From positions 62,001 through 126,000 of the forward strand of contig JBBAFU010000004.1 in assembly GCA_041655275.1 (NCBI GenBank): a stretch of 64,000 bases of DNA. The letters run 5' to 3'. Below, piece by piece: positions 25,656 through 33,713 of this stretch. Origin of the DNA: JAJYRX01 sp041655275. GTDB lineage: Bacteria > Pseudomonadota > Gammaproteobacteria > Burkholderiales > Burkholderiaceae_B. The notes below the pieces were generated by a model, which was given only the letters and a program-made list of their open reading frames with translations, had not been told where the DNA came from and made no database searches. The position numbers were made by a program, and so were the translations under genes. Each line of letters opens with the position of its first letter. The stretch's first letter is position 1.

Positions 25656-26648
25656 ATGACCACAGAAATACCCATCGTGCGCGCACGCGTTCGTCCCGGC
25701 GCCAAGTTTGTCAGCCCCCAGGGCACCAGGGCAGTCAAGGACGGCATGCGGCCCAGCGACCTGAGCGAGCAGCCCGACATCGGCCCCAAGCCTTCATGGC
25801 TTCGGGTGCGCGTGCCGGCCGGCGGCCAGTACGAAGCCGTGCGCGACATCGTCAAGACGCACCAGCTCAATACCGTGTGCGCCGAATCCAAATGCCCCAA
25901 TATCGCCGAATGCTGGGGACGCGGCACGGCCACACTGATGCTCATGGGCTCGGTATGTACGCGGGCGTGCAAGTTCTGCGCCGTCAGCACGGGCAATCCG
26001 CATGGCTGGCTGGATCGCGACGAGCCCGACAGCGTGGCCGATGCCGTGGCGCTGATGCAGCTGAAGTACGTCGTACTCACCTCGGTGGACCGCGACGATC
26101 TCTTCGACGGGGGCGCGGGGCATTACGCCGCCTGCATCCGGGCCATACACGAACGCTCTCCCGGAACCGCCGTCGAAGCGCTCACGCCGGACTTCCAGGG
26201 TATCGAGAAGCATGTCGCCACCGTGCTGGATGCCGGCCTGGTCACCTTTGCACAGAACATTGAAACGGTGGAACGCCTCACGCATGTGGTGCGCGATGTG
26301 CGTGCCGGCTATCAGCAGACGCTCAATGTCCTGAAGTTTGCCAAGGCCCATGCGCCGAAGACCCTCACCAAGACCAGCATGATGCTGGGCCTGGGCGAGA
26401 CCGACGAGGAAATCGTCCAGACCATGGACGATATTCGTGCTCACGACGTGGACATCCTGACGCTGGGCCAATATATGCGGCCCACCAAGAACCACCTGCC
26501 GGTGAAGCGCTTCGTGACGCCCGAACAATTCCGTGAATATCGCCGCATCGGCCTGTCCAAGGGCTTCCGGGAGGTTGTCTCGGGCGCCCTGGTGCGTTCA
26601 AGCTACCGCGCCGAGCGCGTGCTGGATGACGAGAACGTCGGTCTGTAA
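25656..26648 (+). CDS. lipA: LipA, lipoyl synthase
   Basis: LipA inserts two sulfurs into octanoylated lipoyl domains. The 330-residue radical SAM enzyme has both cluster motifs: the auxiliary set in CAESKCPNIAECW and the SAM set in CTRACKFCAVSTG, plus VLTSVDRDDLFDGG and the C-terminal RSSYRAERV arginine-serine motif. The N-terminal 50 residues are variable. The usual upstream partner lipB is absent here; an IS110 element occupies that place. The next gene on the other strand is a toxin gene, 10 bp away. Confidence 0.96.
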   Translation: MTTEIPIVRARVRPGAKFVSPQGTRAVKDGMRPSDLSEQPDIGPKPSWLRVRVPAGGQYEAVRDIVKTHQLNTVCAESKCPNIAECWGRGTATLMLMGSVCTRACKFCAVSTGNPHGWLDRDEPDSVADAVALMQLKYVVLTSVDRDDLFDGGAGHYAACIRAIHERSPGTAVEALTPDFQGIEKHVATVLDAGLVTFAQNIETVERLTHVVRDVRAGYQQTLNVLKFAKAHAPKTLTKTSMMLGLGETDEEIVQTMDDIRAHDVDILTLGQYMRPTKNHLPVKRFVTPEQFREYRRIGLSKGFREVVSGALVRSSYRAERVLDDENVGL

Positions 26649-26658
26649 GCCGACGTGT

Positions 26659-27018
26659 TCACCGGGTATCCAGTACCAGCAATTGCGCCAGTATGGCACG
26701 CACCTGCGCCTCGTCGCGGGCGGATAAACGGCCCAGCACCCCGCGCATGAGCCGCTGGTCCAGGGTGAACAGCTTGCAGCGCACTCGCGAGGGTGCCGGC
26801 AAGCCGGCACTTTCCAGATCCTGAAGCACATAATCCAGCGGCCAGGGCGGATTGTGGGCAGACGTAATCATGGCCATGACGGAATGTCCGGCTGGAATAT
26901 TGAATTGCTCCCGGCTGGAAAGCACCAGCGCCGGCCGATTCTTGCTGGCAACGCGTTCGGTGAACGGGAACGGTACGCGGATTACGGCAAAGGCATCAGG
27001 CACGTCTGAGCGCACCAT
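26659..27018 (-). CDS. PemK/MazF-like toxin of a type II toxin-antitoxin pair
   Basis: A protein of 119 residues similar to the MazF/PemK endoribonuclease fold. It shows AVIRVPFPFTERVASKNRPALVLSS, with the family's early PF and RPALVLS segments, then MAMITSAHNPPW and a C-terminal helix. I chose the ATG at 27018, which follows the antitoxin stop by 4 bp; longer starts overlap the antitoxin. The toxin would be an mRNA interferase if typical. Sequence similarity is moderate, and the gene pair supports the call. Confidence 0.75.
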   Translation of the reverse strand: MVRSDVPDAFAVIRVPFPFTERVASKNRPALVLSSREQFNIPAGHSVMAMITSAHNPPWPLDYVLQDLESAGLPAPSRVRCKLFTLDQRLMRGVLGRLSARDEAQVRAILAQLLVLDTR

Positions 27019-27022
27019 TGTT

Positions 27023-27256
27023 TCAGAGATCACGCCAGGCCTCTTCATCGGCTTCGGACGCCCACTCGGAAAGCGTATTGTCCAGTGCACGCAGATAATC
27101 CACGTCCAGTGGCTCCACACGACGAACGCATGCCACGCCGCCCGCCTTCACTTCCCAAGCGATAAGATCGCCAGGACCAATACCCAGTGCGTCGCGGATT
27201 TCACGCGGAATGGTGGTCTGGCTCTTGCTGGTAATCTTGCCAACCGCCGTAGGCAT
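27023..27256 (-). CDS. AbrB/MazE-like antitoxin
   Basis: A small protein of 77 residues. The N-terminal half is an AbrB/SpoVT DNA-binding fold: GKITSKSQTTIPREIRDALGI followed by a GDLIAWEV strand. The acidic C-terminal half (LSEWASEADEEAW) probably wraps the toxin. It is immediately upstream of the PemK-like toxin gene in the same transcript, the standard antitoxin-first order. Autoregulation of its own promoter would be expected. Confidence 0.85.
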   Translation of the reverse strand: MPTAVGKITSKSQTTIPREIRDALGIGPGDLIAWEVKAGGVACVRRVEPLDVDYLRALDNTLSEWASEADEEAWRDL

Positions 27257-27391
27257 CCCATACCCTCCGAGGCCTGATCACTACATCCTTACTATAAGGA
27301 ATACGGCTTGCACCTGCAAGCCGAGAGGCATGGCACTGGCGCCGAATCGCAATTTGATGCATCATCCATGTGAATAACAAAGGGATCTTCC

Positions 27392-29149
27392 ATGAAACGA
27401 TTCGCAATCGGCCTGGCGTTTGCCGGCCTGCTGGCCAGCGGCACGGTATCCGCACAATCCACTTCCGGCGCTACCGACGCCATTCTGGTGTTTGATGCCT
27501 CGGGTTCCATGTGGGGCCAGATCGATGGCGTCAATAAGATCGTCATCGCACGTGACGTTGTCAGCCAGCTGCTGAACGAGCTGCCGCAGAACCGGCGCCT
27601 GGGCCTGATGGCCTACGGCCACAATCGCAAGGGCGACTGCAACGACATCGAAATGCTGGTGCCCGTGGGCACCGACCGTGAAGCCATCCGCAGCGCCGTC
27701 ATGAGCATCAACCCCAGGGGCATGACGCCCATGACCACCGCCGTCCAGATGGCTGCCGAAGCGCTCAGATTCACCGAAAACAAGGCCACCGTCATCCTGG
27801 TGTCCGATGGCGAGGAAACCTGCCACGCAGACCCCTGCGCCGCCGTGGAAACACTGGAGAAGCTGGGTGTGGACCTGACCGTGCATACCGTGGGCTTCGG
27901 CCTGGAAAGCGCCGAAGCCAAGAATGCACGCGAGCAGTTGCAATGCATGGCCCAGGCTACCGGCGGGCAGTTCTTCAACGCCGCCAATGCCCAGGAGCTG
28001 GCAGCGGCGCTCACCACTGTTGCGGCGACCGAACCCGAGCCCGTTGCACCCGCTGTCGTCACGCCTGCGGCCCCCGCCACCCTGCCCGTCACGCTTGAAG
28101 CCACCGATCAGAAAGACGGCCCCGTGATCAAGGACGGCCTGGTCTGGACCATCCTGGACGGCGGCAGCGGCAAGGTGCTGCACGAATCACCGGAAACCGG
28201 CAGCCTGGCGCTGGATCTCACCAAGGGCATCAAGGACGTGCGCGTCACGCGCACCGCAGATGGTGCGGTCGCCGAGGGCTCGTTCAACCCCGCCAATGAC
28301 AAGCGCTACACCTTGCCCATTGTGGTGCACTACGATGCCGCCATTTCCGCTCCCGCGACTGCGGCAGCCGGAGCGACCGTTCGTGTGAGCTGGGAGGGCC
28401 CGGACCGGGAGCACGACTATCTCAGCGTGCAGCGGCCGGACAAGCCATCCAATGCCGCCACTTCCATCACCTATACCTACACCGACAAAGGCAGCCCGCT
28501 GGAGCTCCTCATGCCGCCCGATCCCGGCACCTACGAGATTCGCTACATCCAGAATCAGGGCCACAAGACCCTGGCGAGCCACACCATCGAAGTGACCGCA
28601 GTTGATGCAACACTGGAAGCCCCGGCCACTGCGGCGGCAGGCGCCACCGTACGCATCAACTGGACGGGCCCTGACTACGCCAGCGACTATCTCAGCGTGG
28701 AGCTTCCGGACAAGGCATCGAACGCCAACACATCCATCAACTACACGTATACCGATAGAGGCAACCCGCTGGAGCTCCTCATGCCGGCCGATCCCGGCAC
28801 CTACGAGATCCGCTACATCCAGAATCAGGACTACAAGACCCTGGCGCGCCATACCATTGAAGTGACCCCGGTCACGGTCACACTGCAAGCTCCGGACACC
28901 GCCGTGGCGGGCACCAGCGTGCGTGTCGGCTGGAACGGTCCGGATTATGAGAGGGACTATCTCAGCGTGGAACGCCCGGACAAGAGATCGAACGCCGACA
29001 CATCACTCAGCTATGCTTACACCGAGAGCGGCAGCCCGCTGGAACTGAACATGCCCGACGAGCCCGGCACCTACGAAATCCGCTACATCCAGAATCAGGG
29101 TTACAGGACGCTGGCGCGCCACACTATCACGGTGACGGCGGCGCCGTGA
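27392..29149 (+). CDS. Secreted von Willebrand factor A protein with three 90-residue repeats
   Basis: An exported protein of 585 residues. A signal peptide ends near VSA-Q22. A VWA domain follows with the MIDAS motif DASGS at 35-39, then RLGLMAYGHNRKGDCNDIE, MTPMTTAV and VILVSDGEETC. A Pro/Ala-rich linker and one beta-type domain (about 230-315) precede three repeats at residues 320-409, 410-499 and 500-585. Each contains DYLSV, PLEL and PGTYEIRYIQNQ. The repeats look like Ig or beta-sandwich modules. It stands alone, between the TA pair and ychF. The function is unknown; metal-dependent binding in the periplasm or at the surface is likely. Confidence 0.8.
   Translation: MKRFAIGLAFAGLLASGTVSAQSTSGATDAILVFDASGSMWGQIDGVNKIVIARDVVSQLLNELPQNRRLGLMAYGHNRKGDCNDIEMLVPVGTDREAIRSAVMSINPRGMTPMTTAVQMAAEALRFTENKATVILVSDGEETCHADPCAAVETLEKLGVDLTVHTVGFGLESAEAKNAREQLQCMAQATGGQFFNAANAQELAAALTTVAATEPEPVAPAVVTPAAPATLPVTLEATDQKDGPVIKDGLVWTILDGGSGKVLHESPETGSLALDLTKGIKDVRVTRTADGAVAEGSFNPANDKRYTLPIVVHYDAAISAPATAAAGATVRVSWEGPDREHDYLSVQRPDKPSNAATSITYTYTDKGSPLELLMPPDPGTYEIRYIQNQGHKTLASHTIEVTAVDATLEAPATAAAGATVRINWTGPDYASDYLSVELPDKASNANTSINYTYTDRGNPLELLMPADPGTYEIRYIQNQDYKTLARHTIEVTPVTVTLQAPDTAVAGTSVRVGWNGPDYERDYLSVERPDKRSNADTSLSYAYTESGSPLELNMPDEPGTYEIRYIQNQGYRTLARHTITVTAAP
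28349..29149 (+). repeat. Three in-frame 270-bp tandem repeats within the VWA protein gene
   Basis: Three direct repeats start at 28349, 28619 and 28889, with an exact 270-bp (90-codon) period; the third is shortened by the stop codon. The units are diverged but keep long shared strings such as the segment encoding GTYEIRYIQNQ. They arose by internal duplication and encode successive beta-rich modules. Confidence 0.92.
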
Positions 29150-29251
29150 CGACAAACCGCGTAGCTGACGTCTGGCTGCCCCTGAAAGCCTGCCGGCGCA
29201 GCATAGGCTTTGTCACCCGTGGAGGGGCAAATTGAATCGGAGCGGCTGGGC

Positions 29252-29272
29252 CCTGTTCAAACATTGAACAGG
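29252..29272 (-). other. Dyad overlapping the ychF stop codon
   Basis: CCTGTTCAA and TTGAACAGG (9 bp, 3-nt spacer) form a strong dyad that covers the last codons and stop of ychF. It may stabilise the 3' end of the transcript. There is no T-run, so it is not a typical intrinsic terminator. Confidence 0.4.
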
Positions 29273-30348
29273 AAATTCAGCACGTCCCCGTCCTGCACCA
29301 CATAATCCTTGCCTTCCGCCCGCATGCGCCCCGCTTCCTTGGCGCCCTGCTCGCCCTTGTAGGCGATGAAGTCGTCATAGGAAATCGTCTGTGCACGGAT
29401 GAAGCCGCGCTCGAAGTCGGTGTGGATGACGCCGGCGGCCTGGGGAGCGGTATCGCCCACGCGTATGGTCCAGGCACGTACTTCCTTCACGCCGGCCGTG
29501 AAGTAGGTCTGCAGGCCCAGGAGCTCGTAACCGGCGCGGATGACGCGGTTCAGGCCGGGCTCGCTCATGCCCAGGTCTTCCAGGAAGACCGCCTTGTCCT
29601 CGTCATCCAGATCAGCAATCTCGGCCTCTATGGCGGCACATACGGCCACCACGGGCGCCCCTTCTTCGGCGCCGCGCGCCTGTACGGCGGCCAGATGAGG
29701 GTTGTTCTCGAATCCGTCTTCCTTCACGTTGGCCACGTACAGGGTGGGCTTGGCGGTGATGAAGTTGTAGGACTTGAGCAGGGCGCTCTCATCCTCGCTC
29801 AGGCCCAGGGCACGCAGGGGCAGGGCCTGGTCGAGCTGGGCAATGACGCGCTCCAGCAGGGCCACCAGCCGTATGGCCTCCTTGTCGCCCGAGCGCGCCA
29901 GCTTCTGGTGGCGCTGCAGGGCGCGTTCGGCCACGGCCAGATCGGCCAGCGCCAGCTCGGTATTGATGACGTCGATATCCGCCAGCGGATCGATGTGGCC
30001 GGACACATGCACCACATTGTCATCCTCGAAGCAGCGCACCACATGGACGATAGCATCGGTTTCGCGGATGTTGGCCAGGAACTGGTTGCCCAGGCCCTCG
30101 CCCTTGGAGGCGCCCGCCACCAGGCCGGCGATGTCGACAAACTCCACCACCGCAGGCAAGGTCCGCTGGGGCTGGACAATCTCGGCCAGCGCATCCAGGC
30201 GCGGGTCGGGCACTTCCACCACGCCCACATTGGGCTCTATGGTACAGAAAGGATAGTTCTCGGCGGCGATGCCAGCCTTGGTCAGGGCGTTGAACAGAGT
30301 GGATTTTCCGACGTTGGGCAAGCCCACGATGCCGCATTGCAATGACAT
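29257..30348 (-). CDS. ychF: YchF, Obg-like redox-regulated ATPase/GTPase
   Basis: YchF/OLA1 is a ribosome-associated P-loop NTPase that prefers ATP. The 363-residue protein begins with the G1 motif GLPNVGKSTLFNALT and has the NYPFCTIEPNVG switch, the G3 segment VDIAGLVAGASKGEGLGNQFL, an inserted coiled coil, and a C-terminal TGS-type domain ending DVLNFLFNV. It is the last gene of the conserved reverse block lolB-ispE-tRNA-prs-rplY-pth-CPBP-ychF. Confidence 0.96.
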   Translation of the reverse strand: MSLQCGIVGLPNVGKSTLFNALTKAGIAAENYPFCTIEPNVGVVEVPDPRLDALAEIVQPQRTLPAVVEFVDIAGLVAGASKGEGLGNQFLANIRETDAIVHVVRCFEDDNVVHVSGHIDPLADIDVINTELALADLAVAERALQRHQKLARSGDKEAIRLVALLERVIAQLDQALPLRALGLSEDESALLKSYNFITAKPTLYVANVKEDGFENNPHLAAVQARGAEEGAPVVAVCAAIEAEIADLDDEDKAVFLEDLGMSEPGLNRVIRAGYELLGLQTYFTAGVKEVRAWTIRVGDTAPQAAGVIHTDFERGFIRAQTISYDDFIAYKGEQGAKEAGRMRAEGKDYVVQDGDVLNFLFNV

Positions 30349-30373
30349 GATGTTCCAGACTCAGGTAGGGATT

Positions 30374-31153
30374 TCAGAAATTAGACAAGTCGCCCAGCAT
30401 CTGCAGGATGAGCCAGACGAGCAGCAGCGGCCCGGCGTTGAAAGTGGCATGCAGCAGTATGGCGGCGCCTATTCCACGGCGCACACGCAGCCAGCCCAGC
30501 ACCAGGCCGGTGAGCCACTGGGGCAGGACCAGCAGCGGCAGCAGCCACAAGGGTGTTGCCGACAGCCGGAAGTTGTACAGATGCACCGCGGCAAACGCCA
30601 GGCTGGCCAGATGGAAGATCCAGGGAAACCACAGCTGCCATGAACGGCACAGCGCCCACGCCTGCCCGGGCGCACGCCGGCGTCGCAGCACGGCGGGGCG
30701 CCACGCCGGTGGTGCAATGGCGAGCAGCAGCACGGCGCACAGGAAAAGCATTGCCGTGAGTGATGGCCCCGTGACCATGAGGACGGTACTGACGGGCACC
30801 AGCCACAGCGCCTGGACGAAGCGCCGCATGCCATAGCGAAACACCAGCTCCTCGACAAGCGGCGCCCAGATCAGGGCATGCAGCCAGGGAATGGCCTGGA
30901 TCTCGAGCCGGTGCTGGGCACCGCCCGCTGCGGCAGCCGCGACGGCAATCGGACCCAGCAGGACAAGATTGATCACCCACAGAAATACCGCCCATTGCAA
31001 CAGGCGCCGCCAGGACGGCAGGCTGAGCCAGTCGGCCCATACCCCGTTGCCTGACACACGTCCGGGCAGGCGCGGCGTCAGGCGCGGCCGATAGACAAAA
31101 TCGATGAAGTCGCGCAGTTCGTCGGTGAATCGCCATGCGCCGGACACGCTCAC
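30374..31153 (-). CDS. CPBP-family (CAAX/ABI-type) intramembrane metalloprotease homologue
   Basis: An integral membrane protein of 259 residues with about seven hydrophobic segments. The family motifs are visible: EELVFR at 101-106 (the glutamate pair), then HLYNF and HATFN with the conserved histidines. Bacterial members act as membrane proteases or peptide-modification enzymes; the role here is unknown. Translation starts at GTG 31153, which overlaps the pth stop (GTGA), so the two are coupled. This gene is often but not always present in the pth-ychF block. Confidence 0.85.
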   Translation of the reverse strand: MSVSGAWRFTDELRDFIDFVYRPRLTPRLPGRVSGNGVWADWLSLPSWRRLLQWAVFLWVINLVLLGPIAVAAAAAGGAQHRLEIQAIPWLHALIWAPLVEELVFRYGMRRFVQALWLVPVSTVLMVTGPSLTAMLFLCAVLLLAIAPPAWRPAVLRRRRAPGQAWALCRSWQLWFPWIFHLASLAFAAVHLYNFRLSATPLWLLPLLVLPQWLTGLVLGWLRVRRGIGAAILLHATFNAGPLLLVWLILQMLGDLSNF

Positions 31154-31755
31154 GCCTTGTCCTGGCGGTTGCCGCCATGCAGCTCGGCCGTCGCCCGTTC
31201 GAAATCACCGTCCACGAGCGCGGGCAGCACCTGGCGGCAGCGTGCTATCGCATCCACGATATGTTCCAGCTCTTCACGTCGCGGCGCATTGAGTACAAAG
31301 GCCACTACCGGCTGGGCCAGCCCCAGGGTGCGCGGATGGCCAATACCCAGACGCAGGCGCCAGAAGCCGGCGCCGCCCAGTACGGTCTGTATATCGCGCA
31401 GGCCATTGTGGCCCGCATGGCCGCCCCCCAGCTTGAGCTTGACGTGCCCGGGAGGCAGGTCCAGCTCATCGTGCAGGACCAGAACCTGCGCGGGCTCCAG
31501 CTTGTAGAAATGCATCAGCTTGCCGGCGGCCAGCCCGGAGCGGTTCATGAAGGTGGTGGGTTTGGCGATGATGACGCGCTCGGTACCAAGGCGCCCGACC
31601 GCCACTTCGGCGGAAAAGCCTTTTTCCAGGCGAAAGCGGGCACCCACATCATCAGCCAGGTGGTCAGCCAGCCAGAAGCCGGCATTGTGGCGTGTGGTTT
31701 CGTACTGGGGGCCCGGATTGCCCAGGCCGATGATGAGGCGTATCCCTGCGCTCAT
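31150..31755 (-). CDS. pth: Pth, peptidyl-tRNA hydrolase
   Basis: Pth frees peptidyl-tRNAs released early from ribosomes. The 201-residue protein has IIGLGNPGPQYETTRHNAGF with the catalytic histidine, KPTTFMNRSG, and LVLHDELDLPPGHVKLK with the catalytic aspartate. I use the ATG at 31755; a GTG two codons upstream is possible. It lies 45 bp after rplY and overlaps the CPBP gene by 4 bp. Confidence 0.96.
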   Translation of the reverse strand: MSAGIRLIIGLGNPGPQYETTRHNAGFWLADHLADDVGARFRLEKGFSAEVAVGRLGTERVIIAKPTTFMNRSGLAAGKLMHFYKLEPAQVLVLHDELDLPPGHVKLKLGGGHAGHNGLRDIQTVLGGAGFWRLRLGIGHPRTLGLAQPVVAFVLNAPRREELEHIVDAIARCRQVLPALVDGDFERATAELHGGNRQDKA

Positions 31756-31800
31756 GGCCACGGCTGCATCGGGGCGCCGGCCGGCGCCCCTTCAGGCCGC

Positions 31801-32433
31801 TTACTCCTCGGCGCTGCCTTCGGCGGCTTCGTCGTCGCCTTCGACCGCTTCGTCGTCCTCGTCGGCTGCGCCGGCACCGCGACGTGCCAGGGCGGCGGCA
31901 AGCACCGGATGCTCGTCGGCACCCGCATAGGTCACGCCTTCGGGCAGCGTGATGTCGCCCAGATAGACGTTGCCACCGGGCTCGAGCGCACCCAGATCGA
32001 CCACGATGGAAGACGGCAGATCCGCCGGCAGGCAGCTGATCTCAAGCTCGGTGAGCACATGCGTGATGACCTGCTGATTGAGCTTGACGGCCGGCGATTC
32101 CTCGCCGTTCAGGAAGTGCAGCGGTACGCGTGTGGTGATGGGCTCGCTGGCCAGGATACGCTGGAAATCCACATGCATGACCTGCGGCTTGTAGGGATGC
32201 CATTGCACGGCGCGCAGCAGTACTTTCTGCCGGCTGCCGTCAAGGTGCAGATCAAGAATCGAGGCGTGGAAGGCCTCCTTGCGCAAGGAGTGGAAGATTT
32301 CGTTGTGATCCAGCTCTACGCTCTGGGCTTCGGCAGTGCCGCCATAGATGATGGCGGGAACACGCCCGGCGTGGCGAAGGCGGCGGCTCGCACTCGATCC
32401 CTTCTTGCTACGCGATGTGGCATTGACTTTCAT
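31801..32433 (-). CDS. rplY: 50S ribosomal protein L25/general stress protein Ctc
   Basis: This is the long form of L25 (210 residues), which binds 5S rRNA. The N-terminal L25 domain starts MKVNATSRSKKGSSASRRLRHAG and includes VPAIIYGG; the C-terminal TL5-like domain has LPEGVTYAG and ends in an acidic tail rich in Asp and Glu. GGAG precedes the ATG. It is downstream of prs, as in many Burkholderiales, with 116 bp between that include a strong hairpin. Confidence 0.95.
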   Translation of the reverse strand: MKVNATSRSKKGSSASRRLRHAGRVPAIIYGGTAEAQSVELDHNEIFHSLRKEAFHASILDLHLDGSRQKVLLRAVQWHPYKPQVMHVDFQRILASEPITTRVPLHFLNGEESPAVKLNQQVITHVLTELEISCLPADLPSSIVVDLGALEPGGNVYLGDITLPEGVTYAGADEHPVLAAALARRGAGAADEDDEAVEGDDEAAEGSAEE

Positions 32434-32505
32434 GGATAACTCCAGCGGTATCGGGTCTGGCCCGATCAGGGTTGAAATAAGGGCAGCCCGCAGGCCGCCC
32501 GTGAT

Positions 32506-32535
32506 GTCTTGCCGGTCGCGACCAACCGGCAAGAC
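32506..32535 (-). other. Hairpin between prs and rplY
   Basis: A perfect 11-bp inverted repeat, GTCTTGCCGGT with ACCGGCAAGAC (8-nt loop), begins 14 bp after the prs stop. It lacks a T-run on the reverse strand, so it is more likely an RNA-processing or stabilising element, or an attenuator, than a full terminator. Confidence 0.5.
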
Positions 32536-32549
32536 CCGGATGCCGTCAG

Positions 32550-33500
32550 CTAATCGGCAAACAGTGAGCTGACGGACTCGGCATTTGAAATTCGGAGAAT
32601 GGTCTCCCCCAGCAGCGACGCGCAGGGCAGCTGGCGGATACGCTCGCAGGCCCGCGCCTCTTCGGACAGCGGAATGGTATCGGTGACAACCAGCTCGTCG
32701 AGCTCCGACTCGGCCACGCGCTGCACGGCGGACCCCGACAGCACCGGATGGGTGCAGTAGGCGTAGACGCTGGTGGCACCGCGCTCCTTGAGGACGCTCG
32801 CGGCCTTGCACAGCGTACCGGCCGTATCGACCATGTCATCCATGATGATGCAGGTACGCCCTTCCACCTCGCCGATGACGTTCATGACTTCCGACACATT
32901 GGCACGCGGACGGCGCTTGTCAATGATGGCCAGATCGGCCTCGAGCTGCTTCGCGAGGGCGCGTGCGCGCACCACCCCGCCGATGTCGGGAGAGACGACG
33001 ATCAGGTCCTGGTAGTTGCAGCGCCAGATATCACCCAGCAGAATGGGGCCGGCATAGATGTTGTCAACCGGAATATCAAAGAAGCCCTGGATCTGGTCGG
33101 CGTGAAGATCCATGGTGAGCACGCGATCCACGCCGACCACCTGCAACATGTTGGCCACGACCTTGGCCGAGATGGCCACCCGCGCCGAACGCGGCCGGCG
33201 ATCCTGGCGTGCATAGCCAAAGTATGGGATGGCGGCGGTGATCTTGCCCGCCGAGGCCCGCCGCAAGGCATCCACCATCACCATGATCTCCATGAGATTG
33301 TCATTGGTCGGTGCGCAGGTCGGCTGCAGGACGAAGATATCCTTGCCGCGCACGTTCTCGTTGATCTCGACCATGACTTCGCCGTCCGAAAAACGGCCGA
33401 CCATCATCTTGCCCAGGGACATATCGAGGTGATTGGCCACATCGACCGCCAAACGGGTGTTGGCGGTGCCGGTGAAGATCATGAAACGGTCTTGTGCCAT
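32550..33500 (-). CDS. prs: Prs, ribose-phosphate pyrophosphokinase
   Basis: Prs makes PRPP for nucleotide, His and Trp synthesis. The 316-residue protein has the family motifs VEINENVRGKDIFVLQPT, IPYFGYARQDRR (ATP site), VDNIYAGPI and the PRPP loop CIIMDDMVDTAGT. It lies between tRNA-Gln and rplY in the conserved block. A terminator-like hairpin lies upstream, so it may have its own promoter. Confidence 0.96.
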   Translation of the reverse strand: MAQDRFMIFTGTANTRLAVDVANHLDMSLGKMMVGRFSDGEVMVEINENVRGKDIFVLQPTCAPTNDNLMEIMVMVDALRRASAGKITAAIPYFGYARQDRRPRSARVAISAKVVANMLQVVGVDRVLTMDLHADQIQGFFDIPVDNIYAGPILLGDIWRCNYQDLIVVSPDIGGVVRARALAKQLEADLAIIDKRRPRANVSEVMNVIGEVEGRTCIIMDDMVDTAGTLCKAASVLKERGATSVYAYCTHPVLSGSAVQRVAESELDELVVTDTIPLSEEARACERIRQLPCASLLGETILRISNAESVSSLFAD

Positions 33501-33524
33501 GGTATGGAAGCTGCGGTGGCGGTG

Positions 33525-33579
33525 TCAAAAACAATCAAAGCTGTTGACCTGCCCTGCTTGACGGGCCGACTCAACAGCT
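33525..33579 (-). terminator. Terminator-like hairpin after tRNA-Gln
   Basis: On the reverse strand AGCTGTTGA and TCAACAGCT (9 bp) enclose a GC-rich inner region and are followed by TTTGATTGTTTTTG. The T-rich tail makes this a plausible intrinsic terminator for the lolB-ispE-tRNA transcript, or an attenuator before prs. Confidence 0.5.
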
Positions 33580-33631
33580 CTGACATGATTGGCAACCCCT
33601 TGTAGCTCGGCGGGAAGTGCTGAAAAATAAG

Positions 33632-33708
33632 TGGCTGGGGAAGAAGGATTCGAACCTTCGCATGCCGGAATCAAAATCCGGTGCCTTAACCAGCTTGGCT
33701 ATTCCCCA
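33632..33708 (-). tRNA. tRNA-Gln (anticodon TTG)
   Basis: The reverse strand folds into a full cloverleaf of 77 nt including an encoded CCA. The acceptor TGGGGAA pairs with TTCCCCA, the anticodon stem is CCGGA/TCCGG with loop TTTTGAT giving anticodon TTG, and the T arm contains GGTTCGAATCC. The unusual U1 at the 5' end is typical of bacterial tRNA-Gln. It starts 5 bp after the ispE stop. Confidence 0.97.
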
Positions 33709-33713
33709 AGAAT

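Noticed and set aside
28349..29149. Repeated 270-bp units considered as a CRISPR or mobile repeat.
   Set aside because: They are in frame, protein-coding, with an exact codon period and no short palindromic repeat/spacer pattern.
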